A stretch of DNA of 64,000 nt from Arion vulgaris (Eukaryota; Mollusca; Gastropoda; Stylommatophora; Arionidae), in the NCBI GenBank assembly GCA_020796225.1, contig CM036771.1, positions 26,270,176 through 26,334,175 on the forward strand, given 5' to 3'. Of the stretch, positions 46,970 through 58,267 are shown piece after piece. The translations under genes and the position numbers were made by a program. A model generated the notes under the pieces. The model was not told the origin of the DNA, did not search any database, and saw nothing but the letters and a program-made list of their open reading frames with translations. Within the stretch, counting starts at the first letter, position 1, and each line of letters starts with the position of its first letter.

Positions 46970-47721
46970 CAGTGGTTCTCAAACCGTTCTAAGTCGTGGC
47001 ACACTTGAAGTTATACAAACCGTTCTAAGTCGTGGCACACTTGAAGTTTTACAAACCGTTCTAAGTCGTGGCACACTTGAAGTTATACAAACCGTTCTAA
47101 GTCGTGGCATACTTGAAGTCTTACAAACCGTTCTAAGTCGTGGCACACTTGAAGTCTACAAACCGTTCTAAGTCGTGGCACACTTGAAGTCTTACAAACC
47201 GTTCTAAGTCGTGGCACACTTGAAGTCTACAAACCGTTCTAAGTCGTGGCACACTTGAAGTCTTACAAACCGTTCTAAGTCGTGGCACACTTGAAGTCTA
47301 CAAACCGTTCTAAGTCGTGGCACACTTGAAGTCTTACAAACCGTTCTAAGTCGTGGCACACTTGAAGTCTACAAACCGTTCTAAGTCGTGGCACACTTGA
47401 AGTCTTACAAACCGTTCTAAGTCGTGGCACACTTGAAGTCTTACAAAAAATTGTAGGCGCACTATAGACACAAACTGAAAAAATAAGATGCAAAAAGCAA
47501 AGAATTACAGAAATAATTGGAAAATGCTACAAACCTTTATTCTTCATTTAATTTCTGCCTATGAGAAGCATGGGACCTGATGTATCTTGGTGATTTTTAC
47601 CCTGGTGCCCGCTGGCACAACCGTGTAATTTACCGACACCTGATATGGGATTTCCTAGGGCGCATCTAGGAATGTCACCGGGCACACTGGTGCACCTGGA
47701 CACACCCTTTGAGAATTACTG
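46970..47721. mobile_element. hAT-type MITE with an internal array
   Basis: The left end is CAGTGGTTCTCAAACC and the right end, reverse complemented, is CAGTAATTCTCAAAGGG. Flanks gtgtagac (46962-46969) and gtatacac (47722-47729) match at 6 of 8 bases, as for an old 8-bp hAT duplication. The 752-bp element has no transposase. About 480 bp of it is a 36-bp tandem array starting within the left end. Confidence 0.7.
46984..47448. repeat. 35/36-bp minisatellite, about 13 units
   Basis: The unit contains aaaccgttctaagtcgtggc and acacttgaagtcttac. The first unit overlaps the terminal region of the hAT MITE, so the array grew from the MITE's subterminal sequence. Confidence 0.9.
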
Positions 47722-47806
47722 GTATACACTAGATAATAATGATAATAATAAACAGCATCCTGTTAGCACCTATGGTATTATACTGCGCAGCTTAAAGTAT
47801 TTATTA

Positions 47807-49978
47807 TAGTCTGTCCATTAATTCGTGAGCACGTTTGAAATTGATTTTCTCGAAAACTACCTGTTGGATCTCAGTGATTTTTGCAAGCAGCCTTAGAATA
47901 TCCATGACGCTAGAGAAATATTTTTTCCAAGAAAATTTGATGTAGTTTGAAATATTTCTTCTTCAGGTTATATTAAAATCAACCTCACCGGATTGTACAC
48001 AATAGTAACAGATTTACGGTACACAGACGCGTTGTTCTAAAAATACATTATGGTAACATTGAAATATCGTGAGTTTCACGAATTCCCGTGCACCTAACCC
48101 AGTCGACTTTGAAAGCGGAAAGCATATGACGTTATAATTGGGATACCATTGTATAGTTATAGGCGTATCTCGCTATTTGTATGAAGCTATTGTATCATAT
48201 TTGTTGGCTTATCAAAACTGACATTGATATCACATTCATAATGAGTCTGAAGTGCACATTTATAACAATGCAGAAGGTTACAGTTTTACTATACCAACAC
48301 TTCCGTAGGGAATCTAAGAGAGGTCATCTATATTGCGATATTCATAACCCTGAGAAACGAGCGCAACTGGCGCTTGGTCTGAATAGAGAATCCTTTTCCC
48401 GATGGATTAAACAGGACACAAAGTGCACTAATGTCAAGCAAGGAAGGAAAAGAACAATTGACGACTTTGACATAGATGTCATAAGACGGGAGCTCTTGAA
48501 AATGTTTGCGACAAATCAACTTGTTACTCTCAGGAAACTGAAATTAAAACTGCAATCAGATTGCAGCATAGACATTCTAAAAGTACTCTATGAAAAATTG
48601 TAAGAGCCGCCGGCTTCACCTTCAGAAAAACTATAGGCGCAGGAATATTATTTGTGAAAAGCCACATTTAATTGCTGCCGAAGTAAATACCTGAGGCAGA
48701 TCCGTGAGCGGCGGAGGCAATGCTATGATATTGTATATTTAGACGAATCCTGGGTCAATGCTCACCACACCAATGCTAAAGAATGGCAATCAGTAGACGG
48801 TGAACAGAAAGAAAAATACCAAGCAGCAAAGGCCAGCGTATTATACTAACACATGCAGGAAGTAGTGAAGAAGGTCTTGTCCATGACGCTGGACTTATTT
48901 TCCAATCAAAAGTACCGACGGTAGGGACTACCACACAGAAATGAATGGACATATTTTCAGGCACTGGATGGAGAAAGATCTACTTCCAATTCTAAACAGA
49001 CCATCATGCTTGGTAATGGATAATGCATCCTATCACAACGCAGTATCAGCGGAAGACAAAGTACCAACTGCATCAAATACAAAAGATCAAATTAGGACTT
49101 GGCTTGCTAAGGAAAATGTCAGCTTCGATGATACATATTTGAAACCCGAGTTGTTGCACCTGGTGAGGATGACAAATAAGACAAAGGTGTTTCATATTGA
49201 CAAAATCATTGCGGAATACGGCCACACGTCTTTGCGACTACCTCCATATCATGCTCACCTCAATCCGATAGAGCTTGTCTGGGCTAAAGTAAAAGGGCAA
49301 GTTGCCGAACAGAACAGGACGTTTAAAATGTGTGATGTTGAAGTTCTGACACGTGAGTCCTTCTCAATGATAGACATGCAGTTATGGAAGAAGTGTGTTG
49401 AACATGTGCTCCGAGAGGAAGACGAGTACTGGCACCGAGATGGATTACAATTTGTCCAGCCAGTAACAATTATCAACCTCATGGAATCGTCATATTCGGG
49501 ATGATACAAATCATATTTTTATTACAGACTGAGAAATAGCAACGTATACATTTCCATATCCAAATGCGTCTACCATCATACAATTTGTGGTGAAGTTAAG
49601 ACACCCTGGGGTCTAATGGTGACCGAAGGGAGGACTAACTGTTGCATATTGTATCCAAGTTCACGATTGCACATAAAGGGCAACACACTTAATTACTTGA
49701 CCTATCAAGTTAATATGGAGATACACCTATGAATAGAATTGACATGGACAAATTCTGGGATACTGTAAAATCTAAAATTTGAGCCCCGTATTTGCAATTG
49801 TCATAAAAGATCAAAGGAATTTGCCGATGTGCAAAATCCGTAGCATCTATGGACTACTGGTTAGCTTTATTTTAGCGTCATGGATATTCTAAGGCTGCAT
49901 GCAAAAATCACTGAGATCCAACAGGTAGTTTTCGAGAAAATCAATTTCAAACGTGCTCACGAATTAATGGACAGACTA
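47807..49978 (+). mobile_element. Tc1/mariner-superfamily transposon, copy 2 (Sailor-like)
   Basis: This 2172-bp element is flanked by TA (47805-47806 and 49979-49980), with inverted repeats of about 105 bp at 47807-47911 and 49873-49978. By eye it differs from copy 1 at only a small percentage of positions, mostly single bases and short indels. It lies in the RYK intron in the sense orientation. The transposase is frameshifted. Confidence 0.85.
48241..49504 (+). pseudogene. DDE transposase, frameshifted (copy 2)
   Basis: It has the same domain order as copy 1: a helix-turn-helix region (LNRESFSRWIKQ), a GRKR basic motif, YLDESW (near 48736), VMDNASYHN (near 49016) and HLNPIELVWAK. The frame breaks near 48575-48605 and again between 48780 and 48850. 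The break near ggccagcgtatta looks like the loss of one A, and both copies have that reading. Substitutions relative to copy 1 include Y to H before AHLNPIE. Confidence 0.8.
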
Positions 49979-49980
49979 TA

Positions 49981-50385
49981 CCAGTATTTTACGTCACCGT
50001 GATAAAGTTTGTAAAGCACACCAGAACTGTTTATTTTTCCATGACACCAGTGGGGAGCTGATATGCTGGGTTAGAATGCACTTGTAATGAAAAAATGGGA
50101 TGAAGGTGTATGGATATAGAGAGTATACTGAAATTAATCCAAGAACGTCGGTTGTTAAACGGAGCGCATGTCGTTGTGTCTACAGTGTATTGGTTAATGG
50201 TTATTGAACTGGCATCATAGCACACTAGACGGACCCATAAGTGCACAGTCCCCCCCCAACAGATTTTGAAGGATAGGCATATAGTGGTTCGCTGGTTAAT
50301 CGCACTTCTCTCTCTCTCTCTCTGCCCCTCAATCAACCAGCTCTACTTGTACACCGTGTAATTCCAAACTCCCTAAATTTGTCTT
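49981..50385. other. no recognised feature
   Basis: There is a ctctctctctctctctct run near 50310. No gene or mobile element is recognised. Confidence 0.35.
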
Positions 50386-51235
50386 TTGACTCAACGTCAA
50401 TTTCAGTGTCCTCATCAAACAGTAGAAACTGAAACAATTAATGACTTGTTATTTGCAGACGACCAATGCTTGATTTACCAACAAGAACAAGAGCTACAAC
50501 AGCATATCGACACCTTATACTATAACTGTAACAAATATGACATGAACATAAACATAGCCAAAACTGAGGTAATTAATATAGGAAGGAAACATAATACACT
50601 AAACATCAATACCAATGGCAATACAATAGTGCAAGTACAGGAATTCAAGTACCTAGGAAGTGTATTTACAGAGGATGGAAGATTCGATAGAGAGATGGAA
50701 GTTAGACTCCAGAAAACAAATGCAATAACCTACCAGCCAGTGCAACTACTTAGACATCCACACATTTCACTGACAGCTAAACAACAGCTGATCAACAGCA
50801 TCTACATACCCACTCTATGTTACCAATGTCAAACATGGACAATGAATAAGACACATGCACAGAAAATAGCAACATGCGAAATGAGATGTCTCCGTAAAGT
50901 CACCAACAACACAAGAATCGACAGAGTTACGATTAAGCATCAGAGAAAAGGTTGGAACAAGACCGTGCTTGAACTATATAGCGAAACAGAGAATGAAGTG
51001 GTTTGGCCATTTAGTAAGAATGCGAACAGGCCAAACTGCCTATGAAGCTTTCACAACAGAATATCAGGAAGGAAGACGAGAGGAAGACCGAGGAAAAGGT
51101 GGATAGATAACGTAGTTGAATTCTGCCAGGGAACTAAGAAAACCAACACACAAGTCACCAGAGAAGCACAAGACAAATACATAAAACCACGACACTAGAT
51201 TAACAACCTGGTAACTGTGTGCTGACAAAAGGAGA
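50386..51235 (+). pseudogene. LINE reverse transcriptase fragment (FADD box and thumb)
   Basis: The frame from 50386 carries DLLFADDQCLI, the catalytic LADD/FADD box of non-LTR reverse transcriptases. It continues with AKTEVINIGRK, EFKYLGSVFTEDGR and YQCQTWTMNK, the usual downstream motifs. After a frameshift near 50960-51000 the tail reads WPFSKNANR and GRPRK-like segments as at 34915. The fingers and endonuclease are missing, so it is a 5'-truncated copy. Confidence 0.85.
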
Positions 51236-51439
51236 AGAAGATCCAACAGTAGGTCGACAAGAGACAGAAGAACATTCCTTATCGATCCTAAACGCCCAAA
51301 CAATCGATGCTTTCGATGCAAGCATGTCCGATCTCTCGTTGCGGCGAACATCCACATGACCAGGAAAGTAGAGATGAGTTTCTGGAGGTTGGAAAGGTAG
51401 TGTATTTATATGTTATAGCTACCTATAGATAAAGACAGC

Positions 51440-52110
51440 TCATGTGGGCCGGACCATGAGACCATGCATACCTTGTGTCACTTACAGCACAAGACACATC
51501 ATGTTGGCCTGCATACCCTCGGCCATCTGCTGATGGTAAATTGATGAAGATAGATATGAAAATGAAATGAAAATCGTGTCATATCCTTTACAGGACGTAG
51601 CCATCAACCACAATAAACGAGTCGTTGATTTTCTAGGCACCACTTATACGTTCAGTAGTTTGTCATTGCTTTATGAACGGTGAGGTCTATTTTAACTTTC
51701 GTAAAATCCCACGGAAACGAATTTACTTCCAAACTTGCCCACCGTGGGGTTTGAACCAGGTACGCTTGGGTTTGTGATCGAGCTGACTACCACTTGAGCT
51801 AGAGACGCTGACGAAGATAGATATACACAGCTTGACTTGATGATGAAAACAACTTCCGTTTCTGCCTTGAGATCAAGGAATGTCCACGTCATCTACAGAT
51901 AACAACGACAGCGTATGTTGGTCTGCATACCCTGCCTCAAATGTTGATAAAAACCACTACAGTTTGGTCAACATACCCTTCACCATCTGCTGATAAAGAC
52001 TGATCATGTGGGTCTGCATACCATTCGTCATCTGAAGATGTGGGTCTGCATCCCTTCGCCACCTGATGATAAAGAAATCTCAAGTTTTGTAGCATACCCT
52101 AGGTACCCAC
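51440..52110. repeat. decayed minisatellite, first part, interrupted by SINEs
   Basis: A loose unit with atcatgtgggtctgcatacc and ccatctgctgataaag recurs at 51440-51540, 51905-52110 and again at 52327-52445. It is interrupted by SINE A (51558-51809) and SINE B (52114-52326). It is older than both insertions. Confidence 0.6.
51558..51809 (-). mobile_element. tRNA-derived SINE A, copy 2, with target duplication
   Basis: Reversed SINE A flanked by gatgaagatagatat (51543-51557) and gacgaagatagatat (51810-51824), matching at 14 of 15. The head has tagctcaagtggtagtcagc and B box ctggttcaaaccccacgg. The body has aagtttggaagtaaattcgt and ggtgcctagaaaatcaacga. Confidence 0.85.
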
Positions 52111-52113
52111 TGA

Positions 52114-52326
52114 TTTTTTTGGATTTTTTTCCCGATCCAGAATCACTTGAGCTTTCAGCTCTTCGGTTCGGTGCCATGGACACCGTAACCCTTTGGTTCG
52201 GTGCCACGAACACCGTGAATCTGGGAACCTGTGGCTTTTCTGCCAGTCCGCGGAATTGAACCCGCACACACAGAGGACTAGTCACCCGCAGTCCAACGCG
52301 CTACGAACACACTGGGCAGACGGGCA
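52114..52326 (-). mobile_element. tRNA-derived SINE B, copy 2, with target duplication
   Basis: Reversed SINE B with a T-rich 3' tail and flanks ggtacccactgat and ggcacccactgat (12 of 13). The head has cgtagcgcgttggactgcgg and B box gcgggttcaattccgcgg. The target lies in an old array whose units also resemble this flank, so the duplication is likely but not certain. Confidence 0.8.
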
Positions 52327-52448
52327 GGCACCCACTGATAAAGACATCTCTTGTGTGTCTGCATATCTTTAATCGCCTACTGATAAATATGATCATGTTT
52401 GGTCTGCATATCCTTCCTCACCTGATGATAAATACAGATCACGTTTGG

Positions 52449-52850
52449 GTTTTCTATCGTAAAGGGAAGAAAGTTCTAATTTTCCTAGCATGAAGGGAAG
52501 AAAGTTCTAGTTTTCCTAGCATGAAGGGAAGAAAGTTCTAGTTTTCCTAGCATGAAAGGAAGAAAGTTCTAATTTCCTTGTCGTAAAGGGAAGAAAGTTC
52601 TAGTTTTTCTAGCATGAAGGGAAGAAAGTTCTAGTTTCTTTGTCGTAAAGGGAAGAAAGTTCTAGTTTCTTTGTCGTAAAGGGAAGAAAGTTCTAATTTC
52701 CTTGTCGTAAAGGGAAGAAAGTTCTAGTTTTCCTAGCATGAAAGGAAGAAAGTTCTAATTTCCTTGTCGTAAAGGGAAGAAAGTTATAGTTTTCCTAGCA
52801 TGAAGAGAAGAAAGTTCTAGTTTCCTAGCGTGAAGTAAAGAAAGTTCTAT
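52449..52850. repeat. 31-bp minisatellite, about 13 units
   Basis: The unit contains aagggaagaaagttctagtt and ttcctagcatg. A variant has tccttgtcgta. Confidence 0.9.
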
Positions 52851-53083
52851 TAATCAATATTCAGTATAAAATCCAATGCAGAAATACGAAGTGGGGTGTA
52901 GAACTGACTTAAACCCTGAGATGCAATGTTCATTAAAGCAGATGTTAGTGTGTATCTTGTCGAAGGTGGGTGTTGCAAATCAACACGAGATCATAACATT
53001 CCTAACGTTCCTACCTAAACTGACAGAGACAAACAAATCATGTCACATTGCTCTTATGTGTCATGTTAAATGTCACCATCTCA

Positions 53084-55172
53084 TGTATGTTTTCTTGCAG
53101 ACAGGTTCGAGTTTAGAAGGGTGTATGTTTTCTTGTAGACAGGTTCGAGTTTAGAAGGGTGTATGTTTTCTTGTAGACAGGTTCGAGTTTAGAAGGGTGT
53201 ATGTTTTCTTGTAGACAGGTTCGAGTTTAGAAGAGTGTATGTTTTCTTGTAGACAGGTTCGAGTTTAGAAGGGTGTATGTTTTCTTGTAGACAGGTTCGA
53301 GTTTAGAAGGGTGTATGTTTTCTTACAGACAGGTTCGAGTTTAGAAGGGTGTATGTTTTCTTGCAGACATGTTCGAGTTTAGAAGGGTGTATGTTTTCTT
53401 ACAGACAGGTTCGAGTTTAGAAGGGTGTATGTTTTCTTATAGACACGTTCGAGTTTAGAAGGGTATATGTTTTCTTGTAGACAGGTTCGAGTTTAGAAGG
53501 GTGTATGTTTTCTTACAGACAGGTTCGAGTTTAGAAGGGTGTATGTTTTCTTGCAGACAGGTTCGAGTTTAGAAGGGTGTATGTTTTCTTGCAGACAGGT
53601 TCGAGTTTAGAAGGGTGTATGTTTTCTTGCAGACAGGTTCGAGTTTAGAAGGGTGTATGTTTTCTTTCAGACAGGTTCGAGTTTAGAAGGGTGTATGTTT
53701 TCTTGCAGACAGGTTCGAGCTTAAAAGGGTGTATGTTTTCTTTCAGACAGGTTCGAGTTTAGAAGGGTGTATGTTTTCTTGCAGACAGGTTCGAGTTTAG
53801 AAGGGTGTATGTTTTCTTGTAGACAGGTTCGAGTTTAGAAGGGTGTATGTTTTCTTGCAGACAGGTTCGAGTTTAGAAGGGTGTATGTTTTCTTGTAGAC
53901 AGGTTCGAGTTTAGAAGGGTGTATGTTTTTTTGTAGACAGGTTCGAGTTTAGAAGGGTGTATGTTTTCTTGCAGACAGGTTCGAGTTTAGAAGGGTGTAT
54001 GTTTTCTTGCAGACAGGTTCGAGTTTAGAAGGGTATATGTTTTCTTGCAGACAGGTTCGAGTTTAGAAGGGTATATGTTTTCTTGTAGACAGGTTCGAGT
54101 TTAGAAGGGTGTATGTTTTCTTGTTGACAGGTTCGAGTTTAGAAGGGTGTATGTTTTCTTGCAGACAGGTTCGAGTTTAGAAGGGTGTATGTTTTCTTGT
54201 AGACAGGTTCGAGTTTAGAAGGGTGTATGTTTTCTTGTAGACAGGTTCGAGTTTAGAAGGGTGTATGTTTTCTTGCAGACATGTTCGAGTTTAGAAGGGT
54301 GTATGTTTTCTTGCAGACAGGTTCGAGTTTAGAAGGGTGTATGTTTTCTTGTAGACAGGTTCGAGTTTAGAAGGGTGTATGTTTTCTTGTAGACAGGTTC
54401 GAGTTTAGAAGGGTGTATGTTTTCTTGTAGACAGGTTCGAGTTTAGAAGGGTGTATGTTTTCTTGCAGACATGTTCGAGTTTAGAAGGGTGTATGTTTTC
54501 TTGCAGACAGGTTCGAGTTTAGAAGAGTGTATGTTTTCTTGTAGACAGGTTCGAGTTTAGAAGGGTGTATGTTTTCTTGTAGACAGGTTCGAGTTTAGAA
54601 GGGTGTATGTTTTCTTGCAGACAGGTTCGAGTTTAGAAGGGTGTATGTTTTCTTGCAGACAGGTTCGAGTTTAGAAGGGTGTATGTTTTCTTGCAGACAG
54701 GTTCGAGTTTAGAAGGGTGTATGTTTTCTTGCAGACATGTTCGAGTTTAGAAGGGTGTATGTTTTCTTGCAGACATGTTCGAGTTTAGAAGGGTGTATGT
54801 TTTCTTGCAGACAGGTTCGAGTTTAGAAGAGTGTATGTTTTCTTGTAGACAGGTTCGAGTTTAGAAGGGTGTATGTTTTCTTGTAGACAGGTTCGAGTTT
54901 AGAAGGGTGTATGTTTTCTTGCAGACATGTTCGAGTTTAGAAGGGTGTATGTTTTCTTGCAGACATGTTCGAGTTTAGAAGGGTGTATGTTTTCTTGCAG
55001 ACAGGTTCGAGTTTAGAAGAGTGTATGTTTTCTTGTAGACAGGTTCGAGTTTAGAAGGGTGTATGTTTTCTTGTAGACAGGTTCGAGTTTAGAAGGGTGT
55101 ATGTTTTCTTGCAGACAGGTTCGAGTTTAGAAGGGTGTATGTTTTCTTACAGACAGGTTCGAGTTTAGAAGG
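53084..55172 (+). repeat. 38-bp array, about 55 units, acceptor-like
   Basis: The unit is tgtatgttttcttgcagaca followed by ggttcgagtttagaaggg. On the RYK sense strand almost every unit has a pyrimidine-rich run ending in AG (tgcag, tgtag, tacag or tatag), resembling a 3' splice site. The array lies about 4 kb upstream of the true acceptor at 59206. Confidence 0.95.
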
Positions 55173-55189
55173 AGTGAAGGAAATGGGAT

Positions 55190-55493
55190 CTTTAAAAAAT
55201 GCCATCTTATGGTCAATCCGCAACCCACTTTAAAACATATTTTGCTGCGTGGACCCCCAAAAAAAAAATTTATAGATAAGAAAATGAACAGGAATGAATT
55301 ATCTGTGTGTTACAATAGTAAACAATGTTTGCAATTTAACATTTGAATAAACAACAAAGAAAACATTAGGCCTAAAATTAGGCTTAAAATGTATTTTTCT
55401 GTTTGAAATGTTAAAGATCATAATATTTCTTCAAGCGCTTGAGGACACTCTGTGAGTACCGAGGGTTCGTGGGTGTCAGTTTGGGAAACGCTG
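55190..55493. mobile_element. truncated hAT-like element, right end only
   Basis: The segment ends agtttgggaaacgctg, the reverse complement of the CAGCGTTTCCCAAA start of the MITE at 303. The left end is not found and may have been lost into the neighbouring 38-bp array. A ccccaaaaaaaaaa stretch lies inside. Confidence 0.5.
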
Positions 55494-56150
55494 ATCTATA
55501 TCATAGCAGAAGTGTACTGTTTTGTTGCTGTCAAACCACAACATTTTCTCATTGTTTTTCCGGATGCACTACACCATTGTCCTTTGCTCACAGACAGACG
55601 TTGAGTAACTGACCTACAAAAGTTTAGGTTACATAGTGTCTTCTGTTACTTTGAGTAGATTAATCTTGTGAAACACTGTCGTATAGAAGGTAGACTTTCT
55701 CATAACGGTTGACATGGTTCCTGAAAAACGGGTCTGAGAACTACCAAGGGAAACGACAAAGAAGATGGTGGCTACCGGATATCTGAGAAACCTTGATCAT
55801 AACGATAGAAGGGACGGGAGAACTTGCTAGAGATCTAGAGTTTTTCAGGCGAGTTGTGGTGAGGGTGACGTTTTACAAAGGATGGTCTACATGATAAGTT
55901 ACACATTTTATCTTTCACAATAAAAGAGATTCCATTTGTCACAATATGTGTTCAATTGTTTAATCGATTGATTTATTGATTGGTAGAATCATAATCATTA
56001 CACTTTGTAATATGTGCCCCTGATATCTTTCATACACATTAAGATCTCAGTGGCGGTGGACGAACTCCTTAGCACAGCTGGGGGTCATCAATGTAATCCA
56101 TGATAATAAGGAATGCATGCCTTCAAGCAAAAATCACTCAGTTTCAGTTT
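55494..56150. other. unassigned intron; old repeat at 55970-56060
   Basis: No gene is recognised. Bases 55970-56060 resemble 2100-2170 and lead into the LINE tail at 56155. Confidence 0.35.
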
Positions 56151-56154
56151 GAAT

Positions 56155-56870
56155 ATCTTCATTGCACTCCGGACATGTCAATAGGTGCTACGATCTCCTT
56201 CGTAATATCTTCAACATCATCCAGCGACTGACCGTACCAGTTCGATTTTGATTGATGAGCCTACTCATATACCTGCTTTGTTGTTCTTTTCTTGCTATTT
56301 CAATCTTCAAACCCAGCTCCTGCAATCTAGTAGTTGACGTGGATTGGTTTAAATGAAAATCTTCTTTGTGGCCATACTCCATGAGGGCGTTTAAAATATC
56401 AGCTCTATCCATCGGCTGGCCCGCTGATGTGGTGGCAGAGTCAGTCAGCATGTCTGCTCTCTCAGTGCCAACAACACCCATATGCCCTGGAACGAAGATA
56501 AGTGTAATTCTGCAAATTGTTGACGCTTGTAGTGATTCAGTTCATTGCCTGCGCACCGAACCAGCCTCCACCTTTCGGATCATACTCAATGAATCACTCA
56601 GAATTCACGCATCATTGTAGTTTTGTGACTCCAGCCAGAGTACTACATTAGTCACCGCCAGTACCTCCATTGTCATGCTGCTTGTTGTCATACGAAATGC
56701 AGCACTGGCTTCCTGGACCATTCTGCCTCATGAGCTTGCAGAGACGGCCCATGTGGACTTTTCGTGGCAAACTACCGTTTCATCCGTGTCAGTCAGAAGT
56801 GCCAAAACAGGCGCACTGACTACGCCTCAGTTCATAACGGGCGCACTGACTACGCCTCAGTTCATAACGG
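56155..56870 (-). pseudogene. LINE RNase H domain and tail fragment
   Basis: Minus-strand frames read EASAAFRMTTSSMTMEVLAV, SDSLSMIRKVE, ITLIFVPGHMGVVGTERADM, then ARKEQQSRYMSRLINQ and a final cysteine-containing stretch. This gives nearly the whole RNase H order (MEVxAV, TDSxxxxxKVE, PGHxGVxGNExAD). Stops interrupt it. It matches 17165-17520. A 28-bp segment (gcgcactgactacgcctcag) is duplicated near 56810-56870. Confidence 0.75.
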
Positions 56871-56901
56871 GCGAATGCATGGAGACGAAGAAGAATTTTC
56901 T

Positions 56902-57264
56902 TCAGCGATCTCTGGTCATGCACATGTTGCTTCTCAGCTCACCAGGAGAACCGTCTTGCAAGATATGCTCCGGTGTTTGTTCCGCCTGCTGACACTGGCA
57001 GAGAGCTGTTTGACTTATTCCTAGTCTATATAAGTGTTTGTTGAGTCTGCAGTGTCCGGTGCATAGTCGAAATATAATGATCTGGTCTGTTCTGGTTAGG
57101 TCTTTGAGGAGTCTTTTCCATAATCTTATCCAGTGTTTGTCTTCCAATCTACTGCAGATTTTCTCTGTATGAGGATTTTGACGTCTTGAAAAGACAGGGG
57201 TTGGTAAATTTGTTCTTTGGCACTGCCAAAGAAGAATCAATGTAATCTTTAAAGATAGGGACAA
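56902..57264 (-). pseudogene. LINE post-RNase H tail fragment
   Basis: The minus frame reads LWKRLLKDLTRTDQIIIFRL, CTGHCRLNKHLYRLGI and LCQCQQAEQTPEHILQDG, the RTGHxRLxxHLxxxxI...C.C...xTPEHILxxC tail of RNase H-bearing LINEs. It lies before, not after, the RNase H piece in reading direction, so the two are rearranged or come from different copies. Confidence 0.75.
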
Positions 57265-57620
57265 TTGTATAGAACTTTATCTAAATCTTTTAATGAATAT
57301 TACATTTTTTTACAATAATTAAAAGAATTGTTAAATTGTTTTATAATATGTTCACTAACTGTTCGACTTTCGGTTGGTAGTAATAATTTGTAGAATGCTG
57401 TTTGTTCAACGATGTAAACATTGAGGTAACAGTTGGCAATTGGTCACCATGGATCACAGTATTCTTCTTCTGTTTTGCTCGTTCTTTACGACCAATTTTA
57501 ATCACTCTTTGTGATATGTTTGATCTTTGCCAAGAACGTGTACATTGCACATACGTTGCACATTGGTTTGCTAGGCCCCTAAACGCATAGACTTCTACAC
57601 ATTTAGGACACATGCATCCG
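57265..57620. other. unassigned; possible dispersed repeat
   Basis: A minus frame of 90 codons at 57341-57613 has MCPKCVEVYAFRGL and a lysine-rich part but no family I recognise. It is adjacent to the family C piece and may belong to the same element. Confidence 0.3.
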
Positions 57621-57722
57621 ATTTCAGCCTCCTTAGTCGCCTCTTACGACATGCGTGGGAGGTAACAGTGGTTCTATTCTTTACACCTCAATTTGGGCCC
57701 CGGTAACCACTCGGGCGGATCA
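57620..57722 (-). repeat. partial family C-like repeat
   Basis: The phrase ttagtcgcctcttacgacat and ggtaaccactcgggcgg matches the conserved core of family C (complement of cataagaggcgac). Confidence 0.45.
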
Positions 57723-58107
57723 CAGTATTTATGGGATGACTATATCTCATAGACTCTCATAGACTCTCATATACTCATATATCTCATAGACTCTCATAGA
57801 CTCTCATATACTCATATAACTCATAACCAGTGGCGGCTCGTCACAGTATTTATGGGATGACTATATCTCATAGACTCTCATATACATCATATACTCATAT
57901 AACTCATAGACTCTCATATACATCATATACTCATATAACTCATAGACTCTCATATACATCATATACTCATATAACTCATAACCAGTGGCGGCTCGTCACA
58001 GTATTTATGGGATGACTATATCTCATAGACTCTCATAGACTCTCATAGACTCTCATAGACTCTCATAGACTCTCATAGACTCTCATATATCTCATATAAC
58101 TCATAAT
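57722..58107. repeat. CATA-rich array that includes a hAT end
   Basis: The array mixes catagactctcatatactc units with three copies of cacagtatttatgggatgac. Two of those follow ccagtggcggctcgt, the terminal sequence of the hAT MITE just downstream. The array therefore includes a piece of a transposon end. Confidence 0.8.
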
Positions 58108-58258
58108 CAGTGGCGGCTCGTGGTCATTTTTCTTGGTGGGGCCAGACACAAATTTTCGGAAAAATCATGGCTTTTTTAGTATTTACTATTCCGGAAGTTA
58201 TTCCCTTTCGATTATTCGTGGGCCAAGCCCACTAGCCCTTAATGATGAGCCGCCCCTG
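58108..58258. mobile_element. hAT-type MITE, 151 bp
   Basis: The left end is CAGTGGCGGCTCGTGG and the right end, reverse complemented, is CAGGGGCGGCTCATC. Flanks ctcataat (58100-58107) and ctcataac (58259-58266) match at 7 of 8. It is non-coding. Confidence 0.8.
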
Positions 58259-58267
58259 CTCATAACT

